This document shows, in pieces, positions 21,650 through 32,934 of a stretch of DNA of 64,000 nt. A model generated the notes under the pieces. That model made no database searches, was not told the DNA's origin, and saw only the letters and a list, made by a program, of their open reading frames with translations. The stretch is from Pempheris klunzingeri (lineage: Eukaryota > Chordata > Actinopteri > Acropomatiformes > Pempheridae): the NCBI RefSeq assembly GCF_042242105.1, contig NC_092020.1:24990842-25054841 (forward strand), in the 5' to 3' direction. The first letter of the stretch is position 1, and each line of letters begins with the position of its first letter. Made by a program: the position numbers and the translations under genes.

Positions 21650-23879
21650 TTATTTTTACTAATGTGATCATTTCAACTAAAGTAAACAAACATTCATGCT
21701 CGGTCACTTTGGGAGAAAAAAGTTTTTACTACTAATAATTACTGATAGTTGCTAATCATCAGTTTATCTTTAGAAAAACGCAGCACACAGTTTCAACAAT
21801 TCTAACCCAATAAAAGAGAAAATATAAATAAACTAAAATAGAACAAAATAGCTAAAGGTTTTCTTCTAATAATTCTATGGCAGTAGTTTTTTTTTTTTTT
21901 GTTTGTTTTTTTTCATGTACTTCAGTGATTTCGTTCATGAAACCCACTGATTAATCAAACAAAAAATCAATTTATGTTTATGGATAATTTCAAAAAATGC
22001 ACATAAAATAAGTAGCGAACCAGAAATTCAGTTTAATCCTCCGTTATGATTCCCAAAAAAAAGGTATGCGTGGACTAGAGTCTGTTTCCACCCACATTTT
22101 TTTTTTTTTTTAAACGGCTGAATTAAGCTCTAATCAATCAATCGATCAATCTTTAGTACAACAAACATGATCTCAAGACGGATCAAGATCGTAATCTGTA
22201 ATTAAGACAAAGAGAACCGAACATTCTAGAATTCAAAGCTGAGGATTCTAGAATGCCAGGGGACGGAACTGCCTGCCGTTGCCGTGGTTACTGAGCCTTG
22301 GTGATGTAACGGAATTCTCATGGAAATTAGTGAGACTTACCAGAATTAAGCCGGGCTTTTCCTTTTAGGGGGTCACATGATCAGGTGGGCCAACGTTTTT
22401 AAAGTCAGAGCAGCACGCAGGTGGGTTTTAATACCTGGTTAACTGGTCGAGCAAAACGAGCTGGTTAAAGGGTTCAGAATGAGAATAAATAAACTCAAAT
22501 GATAATAGTCAACAGTTGGAGCCTCGGTGAACTGATAAAGACATTAACATCATCAATATGTATTTATACACTTTGTGTATTTTGGATTGTGATAGAATTT
22601 ACGCTACAGTGCAGAAGATGTGGCCACTTTGTACCAGTTTTATGCTGCATGTTATGTTTCGTTCAATAAAAAACAAAATTAAAAAAAAAACACATTAACA
22701 GACATTTTCTGATCAGGTTGTCGTGGTGATGACCAAACGAAATAGAGTTTTGTTTCTCCTAAAAGTCTTTTGAGGGCGTGACCTCAAACTGGGGGGGGGG
22801 GGGGGGCAGGGGTCAAAGGTCAGACAAGTCGGAGGTCAGAAGTCGTGGGAGAGTCTGAGCCAATAAAATGAAACTATAAACCACTTAAGGCCAAATTCAG
22901 TTTCACTTCAAATTTAGAATATTAAGATTTTTTTACTGATTATTTTTCCAGAGATTTTCTGGAAGGAACTTTATTGGAAATAATGATAATTAATAATAAT
23001 TACAGGTGAAATGATTAAACACGATGATTAAATTAAGTTTTATGGTAAGACTTGTCTACAAAACAACCAAACCAACATGCACAAAGACTAAAAAGTTCCA
23101 CTAATAATTGATCGATCAGTTAATATTTATTGTGTTTTCCTCATCAAAGAAATTGTTTTTCTTTTACATTTAATTTAAAAGTGTTGTTTTCTCTTTTGAG
23201 GAAACTTCTTCACCTTTTATAGAAGCTTCTGAAAACAAAATGGAAGCTTTGAAGTTTATTGAGCAGTGAAACAGCAGACATATTGATTATTGATCAGTTT
23301 GTCACACAACACAATAAAAACTAGCATTGTTTTTTTACAGTTAAAGATATTTTATTTTATTTTTCAGAGAGAAAAACAGAAAAAATAGTTTAACGAACAA
23401 ATTAAGTTTAACGTTAAAATTCAACATTCAGACCTGAACTGATGATTAGTAACGGGTTTTTTTTGTTTGTTTTTACCTGCATCAGTATTGTTGCCGTGGT
23501 GAGCTGCATCGTTACTGTTGCTATGGTCACCTACAGGCCATGACCAGATTCATGTCTTTCCAAAATAAAAGCCTGATTGATATTGAGTTCAGTCCAGCTC
23601 TGCTGCTCAGAGGAGAGAGAGTAAATGATAGAAAGTACAAAATGTTACAATAAGAAAAGTTTAAAGATGAAGAGCATTTAAATCTAACTGTTAAACCTTT
23701 TATAGCAAAAACTAAATCATTAAACTCCTAAACAACAAAATTTAGACTTAAATTCAAACTGAGTTTTGTTTATATTTCAGAACTACATGAAAAGAAATAG
23801 ATGATGAGGAAAAATCTGATAATTTCACTGAAAAATCTTCAGCCGTGTCCTGTGACGATCACCTTCACCGGTCAGCTGA
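21650..23879. other. Gap between convergent polr2b and igfbp7
   Basis: AT-rich, with homopolymer runs (T runs near 21890 and 22100, a G run near 22790). It holds the polr2b downstream flank and probably the igfbp7 3' UTR on the minus strand. No gene recognised. Confidence 0.5.
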
Positions 23880-26800
23880 TCACAGTTCATCCTCCTTCGT
23901 CACTGAAAGAAAACAAGATCAATTAACTTTTACAGGATTTTTCAAATAGTCAACACATCCGGCTCATTTTTAAAGGCTGTTGATGTTTAGTCGACGTGTT
24001 TGGTGTAATTTTAAAGGCACTGAAGTGTTTCAGAGGAGGTCAGACCTGTAAATCACCTGTCTGACACTCGCACAAAGGGTTTGTGTCCTGCCATGAAAAC
24101 ACGCCGTTACCGCAGCAACCAGCACAGACGGACTGCACACGCGTGTTTTTAACGTGCCGAGACTGAAAGTTTGAACACGGAGCAGCGAGGCGACGTCAGC
24201 CTGTTTCTGCTTGTGTTCATATGAATGAAACAAAGTCCCTGTTTTCTTCTCTGTGTTTTATATCTTATCTGTTTTATATCTTCTTTATTTTGTATCATTT
24301 GAAATCTTGATGTTTTTTTTTTTTGTTTTATAATTTTTTGTTACATAACTTTGTTTTGTGTCTTGTTTTTTTGTATTTTTATGTTTTGATTCTTTTTTTT
24401 ATATCTTTATATCTTCTTTGTTTTATATCTTATTTATATTCTCTACTTTCTTAATGTATCACATCTTTGTTTCATTTTTAGTTTTGTACCTTCTTTGTGT
24501 TTTATATGTTCTTTATGTTTTTTATATTTATTTTGTATCATTTGAAATCTTCACATTTCATATATTGTTTTTTTTTTTTGGTACATTTTATATTTATTTT
24601 TTGTTTTATATTTTTTGTTACATAACCTCTTTGTTTTATATTTTGTTTTTTGTATCTTCTTTATTTTTATATATTTTTATTTCATCCGTTTTTTATTTTA
24701 TACCTTCTGTCTGTTTTATATCTTATTTATGTTTTATATGTTCTTAATGTTTTCTATCTTTATTTTATATCGTGAAATCTTTATGTTTTACTTATTGTTT
24801 CTTTTGTATCTTCTTCATGCTTTATATATATTTTATTTTCCTGTTCTATTTGTGTTTTATATTTTGTCTTCTTCATGTTTTCTATCTTCTGTGCTGCTGT
24901 CCTGATGTCATCGTGGAGTTCGTACCACCTTTATGTAGCTGTAGGACAGCCGACAGTCAGGAGTTTGTTTCATGGTATCTCAGCCTCCCTCCCAGCGACG
25001 GAGTAATTGAGTGTTGTGGACGTATTCCTCTAATGCTGTGGTGAGCGAATCTGCAGTGCGGTGTTACCTGTAATAGTTTTATTTACTTATCAGTGTGTAT
25101 TTTGTTTATTATTATCAATATTATTTAGTTGTTGTGTTGTGACTGTGAAGGAAACACACGTCATGTATAATCATGTTTGAATAGTTACTGCATGTGGTTT
25201 CAATTTAATCTATCTATGTGTGATCATCCAACTGGATGAACCTTCGTCTGATTAATTACTAGGGTATTATTATTATTATTATTATTATTAATATTATTAC
25301 ACTAGGGTAACAGAGAGGTTCATGGGAAAGTGAAAAGGTTCCCACAGACTGATTGGGTCTGTGGGAATGTGTGAGTTTGCTCATTGTTGACTGGTTTAAA
25401 GGCTGATAGTATGTACGGGGGTAGAAAACACCCGCAGTATCTTCAAGGAACGACACCAGATAAGGATGTTTAGAGGAAGAAGCAGCCTTGATGGGAGAGG
25501 GAAGACGGTTTGGAGTCAGCCGGGGATGCTCACATTGTATTTTCTCTGGCAGATGCGTCTGGTCTTCCTCCCGTTTACAGACAGATTCCCAGCCGATCTG
25601 GCCAGGTTCGGACCAGTCAAATTAAAAAGATGGCTGATGGCGTGGAGGCATTTAAGTAAACAACCAAGATGGCTGCAGCTGATGTGGAGCCTTCTGTTGA
25701 ATCACGTCAGTGTTAAAGGAACCGAACGGTATATTTTCACCAAAAGAAGAACAAACAGCTGCACGTAAAGCTTCTGCTGATTAGAGAGATGTTTGTTTTA
25801 GGTCTGTCCAGTTGTGTCCAGAGGCTTTTTGGTCTGGGCCTGTTGATGGCGTTGATAACTGTCCGGAGACGTTAGGTTGACGGTGTGAAGGGACTAAATT
25901 TATCAGGTGTCTTGTGTTCGACACTCTGAGTACTTCTCAGTAGCCACTCACTGTATTTCAGCCACTCGTCATTTCCCCCATAGACCCCCATTATAAAAGA
26001 GGGGACGCCTCCAGTTCCTGTTGTTGCTGCCATTTTTGCCTTCGGTATCCAGTTAATATAATAAATCTATGGTTGCTCGTTTTTGTTGGTTGGTGACGTC
26101 TTTGATGACGTCAGCGGCGTTACCTTTCTTGATGACGATGTCATCGATGGACCCGACCAGGTGAATCGCTCCCATCGCTGAGGCTTCGCCCTGAGAGTTG
26201 GTGGCGTGACACTCGTACGACCCTTCTTCTTCTGCGGTCAGAGGGGAGATCTGAAACACAAACACCAGCGGTGATGCTCCAACAGACCGCCGAGGTCATG
26301 ACATCACTTCCTGTCACTAAATAATATTAATAATAAACTTAATTTATATAGCACTTTTCATACGAGCAAAGCAGCCGTTGTGAACGTAGCGTTAATTACT
26401 TACGTTACTTTGAGCTCAGAGTTGCTGCTAGCTGGGCTAACGGTTAGCTCCATGGATGCATGATTAGCTCACTAAATGACAGTCGGTTGCGATGCACAGA
26501 TTTGAGAGCTGCGGCTCGCTCTCATTCTTCTGCGATTTCAGTTTTTTTCTTTCTTTCTCTGCCTTTCTTGTGTGACTAGCTCGCTAGCTGTAGCAGTAAG
26601 TCGGCCTGGCCTTGTGGAAGACGTCCGTCCAATCATTTCATTTGGTCTGCATGAAATAATTCATTACAGTCCTGTGACGTCCACAGACAGCAGACTGTTT
26701 TCTTTATTTTATTATTTGTCAAACTATTTCATTTATTGATTGCTGTTATGTAAATTTCATCAAAAGTGACAAAAAAGTGCTTCTAAGATATAAGTTGCAG

Positions 26801-27874
26801 ACCCCGCCTTTAAAATGAGAATAAAACCAAAGGACATAAGCACTAAAAATAATAAAAATAATAAAAAAGAATACAAGTAAAATGAAATTTAAAAAAAAAA
26901 ACCATATAAAACAACACCAAAAGCTTCCACAAAGAGAATTTAAGATGAGATTAAATAAATGTTCCACATGTTTAGATTAGAATTTAAATCCTTTATGATT
27001 TTAAAAATAAAAAGGTGTGTGTGTGTGTGTGTGTTCATGTTAAACACTGACCAGCACCCAGCCAGTCACTTCATGTTTCTCTGGTCCTCCCCTCGTCTGA
27101 ATCGCCAGGTTGTCTCTGTCTCCAGGAAGAAGCTCCGTCCTCTTCTTCCCACTGAAGACCTGAAGAAAGACTCACCTTCATCACCAACATCATCATCATC
27201 ATCATACGCACACGAGACTGTGAGGAAGCCGTCTGGACTCTGTTTGTTTGAGATTTTTAACTTTTGTTGTTGCTTTTTTCACGCAGTTGCGGTCGGTGAG
27301 TCTGCAGGAGCTGACGAGGAGCGTTTCCTTCTTGTCTGATCCAGAAACAGGCCACGGCTTGTTCCTCAGTGTGCAGGATAATTACAATCTGATCTAACGT
27401 CTAAACAAAGACAAACAGAGCCCGAACCTGCAGAGAAAACCCTGCTGACAGACACACGCTGCAAACACCTGAAAAACACCTGAGGCTGCAGGTACGATAT
27501 GAGCTCATCAGGAGGAGACTCTGTCTCCTGTTAACCCTCTGAAGTCTGCAGCAGCATCACTTTATCATGTTTTCATTAAACACCAAACAGTCGTAACAAA
27601 GTTATCATCACGTGTGCACGCTAAAGGGATTCTGTGACTAAAAGTGTTTGGCAGCGGTGGAATGAAGTCCATTTACAAAAGTACTGCATTTAAGAGCAAA
27701 TTTGAGGTACTTGTCCTTTATACTTCTACTCCACTACAATTCACAGGCACAAATTGTACTTTTTACTCCACGACGTTTATCTGACAGCTTTAGTTAGTTT
27801 ACAAATTCAGACTTTTGGACATAAATTATATGGAGAAAAAAAATTATAACATAAAAATGTAAAATATAAGCTGA

Positions 27875-27913
<39 letters not shown>

Positions 27914-30900
27914 TAAGTCCATTAACTGATTCAAAAAAACCCAACTGGCAACTTTTTGATAACTCTTAATAAATAATAATATATAATAAATAATGTTTTT
28001 ACTGTAAAATCATTTCCTGGTTGCAGCTTCTCTTTTATTTTATATTTTCAGGTGTTTTTAATAATGTGGAGCTTTGGACACAATGAGCATTGTGATGGAG
28101 TCATTGAGACGCCATTTCAACAAAACAAAACGATCGATGGATCGATGGATCGATGGAGAAAATAATCATCAGCTGCAATTTGATACTAAGTAGTTGAAAA
28201 TGAGCTCCAACCAACTCCAACAGTGAAATTTTCCGTGAACGACGAGGAATAAGAATCTAATGTTAGAATATATAATAGTACAACAGTCACAGGGGACGTT
28301 TAATGTTTTCAATGCAGACAACGTTTACTTGTAGCCGAGTATTTTTACAGTGTGGTATTAGTATTAGTACTACTAGGACCTGAACACATACACTGTTGCC
28401 CATAAAGTTGGAATAATTCTTCAATACCCCCAATTTAGTTAAAGCCTGAATACACAGTTTGCAAAGGTTCATTGTGGTTTAAGTTCCACTGTGACGTGTT
28501 TGGAAGAGTTTGATCAATAAAGTTGAGAAGATATAAACTTTATTTATCAAGAATAAATCACATTGCCACAATCATTTCATGAGAAGAGGAAAAAAAAATT
28601 GGATTCCAACTTTATGGGTACTTGCCTCAGACAGATTATGTTACAGCCTGTTTCACAGCTGCAGATTGAGGCGATCTACTGGACCAATTCCAAAACTAGT
28701 AAAACTCACCAAACTCCATTGACACAAACAGTCATTTTTTTTCTCTCTGAACACACGAGTGGCTGGTCTACCGCTGCCTTGTTTGTGTTATTGCATGCTA
28801 CACAAATATTGTGTTGCATCCGAATTAATCCTTTAAAACATCAAGTCACTCCACAACACAAACAAACTAACTGATTGAGACAGCGGTACACGAACGACTA
28901 CTGTGTAAAATCCCTGTTTTTGTGAATGTAGTCTGGTGTGTGTGCAGAGAGCGATATAACGGCTGTTTGTGGTTAAACCAAAAGGATCTTCCAGGTCTCT
29001 CTCTGTAGGGATCCTTTCCATGATGCTGTCACACACTTAGAATAACAATCTGAGCCCCAAACAACTGCCCAAAGGATTATATTACAGCCACTGTAGCGAC
29101 CTACTGACCACGTTTTAAAAAAATACAGATGTTATCTTTTAACCTACAATTAATTTAACTTATTATTAACATATTATTAACTCTTAAATATGACTTTATT
29201 ATTACTATTTCTTCATATTAACAAACTCTGCTGCTTTGATCTTCTAATGTTGTTTCATATTTGTGTGTGAACGTGACGTGAACGTGTGATCTTGTGATAT
29301 TGATGTGGTTCATCTTCGTGTATGAAACGTTCCCATTAGACGGTTTGAGGTTTATATGTTTATCTGTCAGCCAGATTAAGTATAAAATCAGCTCCACCGT
29401 TCTGCTTCTGTAGTTTGACTCTGAAGTTTCTCCGCAGAGAATTTTTTATTCCCGGATCTATTTCCTGTTTTAAATTTTCAGGTGGAGCTCTGCAGACTCT
29501 TATTGTTTCTACATACAGCGGCAGGAAACAGGAAATGAGCAGAAACAGGAAGACGGGTGGAGAGTCGCGACGGCGCAGGTCTGAGAATTCACATCTTTCA
29601 TATTTCATCCTGCCTGACTGGGGTTTTTTTTTAATTTATAATCTAATGTGTAATATTTGAGGCCAAACTGATTCTTATTTTTTTTTAAAAAAGCCTAATT
29701 TTAAAGAAGCTGGTGAGCGTTTGGGGGGTGGCAGAGAAACTCACCCTCTTCCAGGTGAGGACGGGTGTGGGTACACCCACCGCCTCGCAGCTCAGGTACA
29801 CCTGAGAGCCGCTCACGTTGTAGACCTCACCTGGTGAGGTGACGATGACCGGAGCTGCAGACAGACAGACGGACGGACGGATGAGTCAGTAACATTAAAC
29901 ATAATCAACATGAAGTTTGGCTGCAGAGAATCAAGCTGAAACAGGTCACAGGACTCCGTCAGTAAAATTAAAGAAAATTAACATGAGGTTTGGTTGGAGG
30001 GAGGTTTTTCCACGTCAGGGTGAAACAGGACGAAACAGGTCGCAGGAATCTGTCAGCTAAATAAAAGATAATTGATATGAAGTTTGGTTGCAGAGAAATT
30101 TCCACATTAGTCCCGAGCAGGACGAAACAGGTCGCAGGAATCCATCGGAGACAGTAAATCCTCGTTGACCTCAGAGGAATTCTGTTTGCTCTGAGCGTGC
30201 TCAGTGTGGGTTTTCATGTAGAAAGGAATTCGGTGTTTTCAGAGGGATGAAAGTGGATTATCATCACTCACTGTCTGTTACTGTCAGAGGGTTGGGCAGA
30301 AACATGTCCAGCTTCATTTCAACCCCAAAAACACACAAATATACATAAATGCAGGATATGTGTGAAAATACACAACATTCACTGATTATTGATGATTAAT
30401 ACTAATAAAACAAGATGTAAACTTTAATTATGTTTGGTACAAACATTAAAACTGTGTCAAACACAGAAGATAATTAAAGAGTTTTGTTGTTTCCTCATAA
30501 ATTAAATCAAATTATTTGTGTTGTCAATCTGAGAAAAATCAACTTTATTAGTTTTCTAGAGCAGTTATTACATTATTAATGGTAAAGAGTCTAAAGGATT
30601 ATTTGTTCGTCTGAGTTTGAGATTAAAATAAAAACATTTATATAATAATAATAAAACATTTATAAAATAAAACATTTATAAAATAAAACATTTATATTGC
30701 AGTCTGTTAGCCTAGCTTAGCACAAAGACTGGAGGTCAGGTAGCTGTAGCTCATCGATAACCTGTAGCACACCTGTATGTCCTAGACCCACCTGTGTATG
30801 TCAGTCTCACCTATAGGTAATGAGTGTCTCAGTCCCACCTGTAGCTCACTTGAGTGTCTCAGTCCCACCTGTAGGTCACCTGAGTGTCTCAGTCCCACCT

Positions 30901-31556
30901 GTAGGTCACCTGAGTGTCTCAGTCCCACCTGTAGCTCACCTGAGTGTCTCAGTCTCACCTGTAGGTCACCTGAGTGTCTCAGTCCCACCTGTAGGTCACC
31001 TGAGTGTCTCAGTCCCACCTGTAGCTCACCTGAGTGTCTCAGTCTCACCTGTAGGTCACCTGAGTGTCTCAGTCTCACCTGTAGGTCACCTGAGTGTCTC
31101 AGACTCACCTGAGGCGCAGCGGCCCTTGTTGCGGACGGTGATTGGCTCTTTGCCCTCAGCCTCAGCGGTCAGACTGGCGCTCTTCAGAGCGCAGCCGCTC
31201 TTGTACGTCACTCCGTCGGTGCCGCAGACCTCGTAGTTGCTCTTACAGCCGCAGACTCCCAGTTTGTTCTTCTTGTCCTCGTCGCTTTTGACGCACTCCA
31301 GTCCGGAGCCGCAGCGGCGCGCTGCCGCGCGGCGCCCGCCGCACAGCTCTCCCTCCGCGGCGGCGCACACGGAGCAGCAGCCGCAGGAGTCCAGCACCGA
31401 GCCCGCCGCGCAGCCCTCCCCGGGGAGAGGAGCGCACTGGGTCGGGTCACACGGTTCGCAGCCCGGAACCGCTGAGACACGGACCGAGAGCACCGGGAGG
31501 ACCGAGAGCAGCGACAGAACCGGGACCAGAGCCAGAAGGACGCTGAAGGACTTCAT
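23880..31556 (-). CDS. igfbp7: Insulin-like growth factor-binding protein 7
   Basis: Secreted matrix and growth-factor-binding protein of 271 residues (human is about 282). Exons close in phase: 31109-31556, 29745-29854, 27052-27159, 26124-26250 and 23880-23902. Exon 1 gives a signal peptide (MKSFSVLLALVPVLSLLSVL), the Cys-rich IGFBP domain (CEPCDPTQCAPLPGEGC, CGCCSVCA, GSGLEC) and a Kazal-like part (CGTDGVTYKSGC). Exons 2-4 give one Ig domain (VYLSCEAVGVPTPVLTWKR, LLPGDRDNLAIQTRGGPEKH, GSYECHATNSQGEASA). The tiny last exon adds VTKEDEL and stop, aligning with the human ending KKGEGAEL. Reading past the exon 4 donor would instead add about 20 residues before a stop at 26053. I prefer the spliced form. 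Neighbouring polr2b is the expected partner. Confidence 0.95.
24235..24895. repeat. T-rich simple or low-complexity repeat
   Basis: Degenerate iterations of TTTTATATCTT and TTTTATATTCT in igfbp7 intron 4. The long Phe/Tyr/Ile-rich open frames here are by-products of the composition. Confidence 0.8.
25200..25800. other. Unexplained moderately GC-rich block in igfbp7 intron 4
   Basis: Unlike its AT-rich surroundings. An ATT microsatellite at 25267-25300 is followed by about 500 bp of balanced composition. I could not assign it to a gene or element. Confidence 0.3.
27655..27815. repeat. Common fish interspersed repeat fragment
   Basis: Contains AGTACTGCATTTAAG, GAGGTACTTGTCCTTTATAC, TTCTACTCCACTACA and TTTATCTGACAGCTTTAGTTA, a phrase set I recognise as a widespread teleost non-autonomous repeat. 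It is followed by an AAT microsatellite at 27880-27912. Confidence 0.55.
28595..29095. repeat. Foldback interspersed repeat, copy b (both arms)
   Basis: In igfbp7 intron 2. Left arm has CCAAACTCCATTGACACAAA. The centre has CGAATTAATCCTTTAAAACA. The right arm is the reverse complement of the family landmarks: TTTTTGTGAATGTAGTCTGG, CGATATAACGGCTGTTTGTG, GGATCTTCCAGGTCTCTCTC and GGATCCTTTCCATGATG. Confidence 0.7.
30826..31110 (-). repeat. 30-bp minisatellite seeded on the igfbp7 exon 1 splice donor
   Basis: About ten copies of a 30-bp unit directly abut the exon 1 donor. Read on the minus strand, exon 1 ends CCTCAG|GTGAGTCTGAG, and the units read CTCAGGTGACCTACAGGTGA, then GACTGAGACA. Each unit therefore offers CAG|GTGAC and, in about half, a strong CAG|GTGAGA. 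Unit variants (AGGTCA or AGCTCA, TCCCAC or TCTCAC) are shared between non-adjacent copies, which points to multi-unit duplication. Confidence 0.92.
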
Positions 31557-32934
31557 GATGGTCGGATGAGGTCTGTGGTGTGAACTGTGCAGGTCTGAAA
31601 CGGGTCCCGGTCTGAACACAATGAGTGTGATGAGCAGACTGGGGGCTGTTTAAACCTGCTGACTCCGCCTCACAGAGGAGCCCAAGACCCGATCCCAGAC
31701 CCGATCCCAGTGTATGGAGGAAAAACACAGACTGAACTTCACTCATCATTTAAAATATTAATTTGAAAAAAAAAAAAACAACTTAACTCAAGTCACTGGA
31801 GCTTCAGTCAGGATTTAAACCTGTAGTTTAGTCACATGATTTAAATAAAACTTTGTAGTTTAGTCACATGATTTAAATAAAACTTTGTAGTTTAGTCACA
31901 TGATTTAAATAAAACTTTGTAGTTTAGTCACATGATTTAAATAAAACTTTGTAGTTTAGTCACATGATTTAAATAAAACTTTGTAGTTTTAGTCACATGA
32001 TTTAAATAAAACTTTGTAGTTTTAGTCACATGATTTAAATAAAATTAACTAAAAAATAATTAAGACAAGAATTAATGAAAGAGAAGAAACACAAAGACTT
32101 TTAACCTGTTCAATATAAAAATATAAGACCAAACCTTTTTTTGTTTATTAATTGATTAAGTGAATTAATTAAACCTGTCAAATACCAACATGTACAAAAA
32201 AGATCCTGTAATTTTCATTTTATTTGTATTTTTATGGCGGTAATGAGCTTCCATACTCAGCAGCTGAGCCGCTGAGAAATCGATAAAAAAAATTGATAAA
32301 GACTCTTTAAAAACTCTAACACCTTCCAAAATCACCCTGAAACAAACAAATCAGATGTTTCAGAGATGCTGAAGCGTCGCTGAACCGTCACTGAGCATCG
32401 ACGGCTGGTCGGTGGGAAAATAACAAACAGGAAATATTCCAGAGTCAGAGGTCGGGTTTATTCTTCCTGTTATTGTTCAAACTCTGTTTAGTCCAGTTCA
32501 CCCAGAACAGGATGAAAACGGCTCAATACAGAGAATCAAACATCTATTTAACACATATTATCCAAATAAAGAGTTTAATGAATACTAATAATCAGTTTTA
32601 ACGTTTAAAAGACACAAACTGATGAAAGTTTAAAGACGCAGCTTTGGTTTATATACATAAGTACATATTTAGAGATAAACACTTATATACATTTAAACCA
32701 GTCGAACAAATAACAGGCTGCACACAGCAGCAGTAAGGCAGAGCAGGCTGGATGTAGCCTGACAGGCCAAAAATAATGTAAATAAAGAGTCCAGTGGGAG
32801 CTGCCTGCTGCTCTTTACTGACCTTATGTTACTGTAAAGCTGTGGCTGAAGGAGTTTATCAACATGTTGATCAAATCTGAGCTTTTTAAGAATCAGAAAA
32901 CAATGTTCAGAGTCAGAAAATCAACAATCTCTCA
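31557..32934. other. igfbp7 5' flank, tandem repeat, cox18 3' flank
   Basis: 31557-31750 is the likely igfbp7 5' UTR and promoter. 31822-32044 is a tandem repeat. The rest is AT-rich and includes the cox18 3' UTR on the minus strand. No further gene was seen. Confidence 0.5.
31822..32044. repeat. 32-bp tandem repeat, about 7 copies
   Basis: Nearly identical copies of GTAGTTTAGTCACATGATTT plus AAATAAAACTTT. The last two copies share a one-base insertion (GTAGTTTTAGTC), which suggests a recent expansion. Confidence 0.92.

Noticed and set aside
24358-24905. Phe/Tyr/Ile-rich open frames resembling membrane proteins
   Set aside because: The T-rich simple repeat forces this composition. There is no start context, splice support or homology.
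25200-25800. Possible old mobile element or extra exon in igfbp7 intron 4
   Set aside because: No terminal repeats, target duplication or protein similarity could be seen by eye, so it is left only as an unexplained block.
26053-26123. Read-through end of igfbp7 exon 4 (about 20 extra residues to a stop)
   Set aside because: A good donor (AAAG|GTAACG) stands where the human protein also changes exon, and a short last exon at 23880-23902 closes the phase and resembles the human end.
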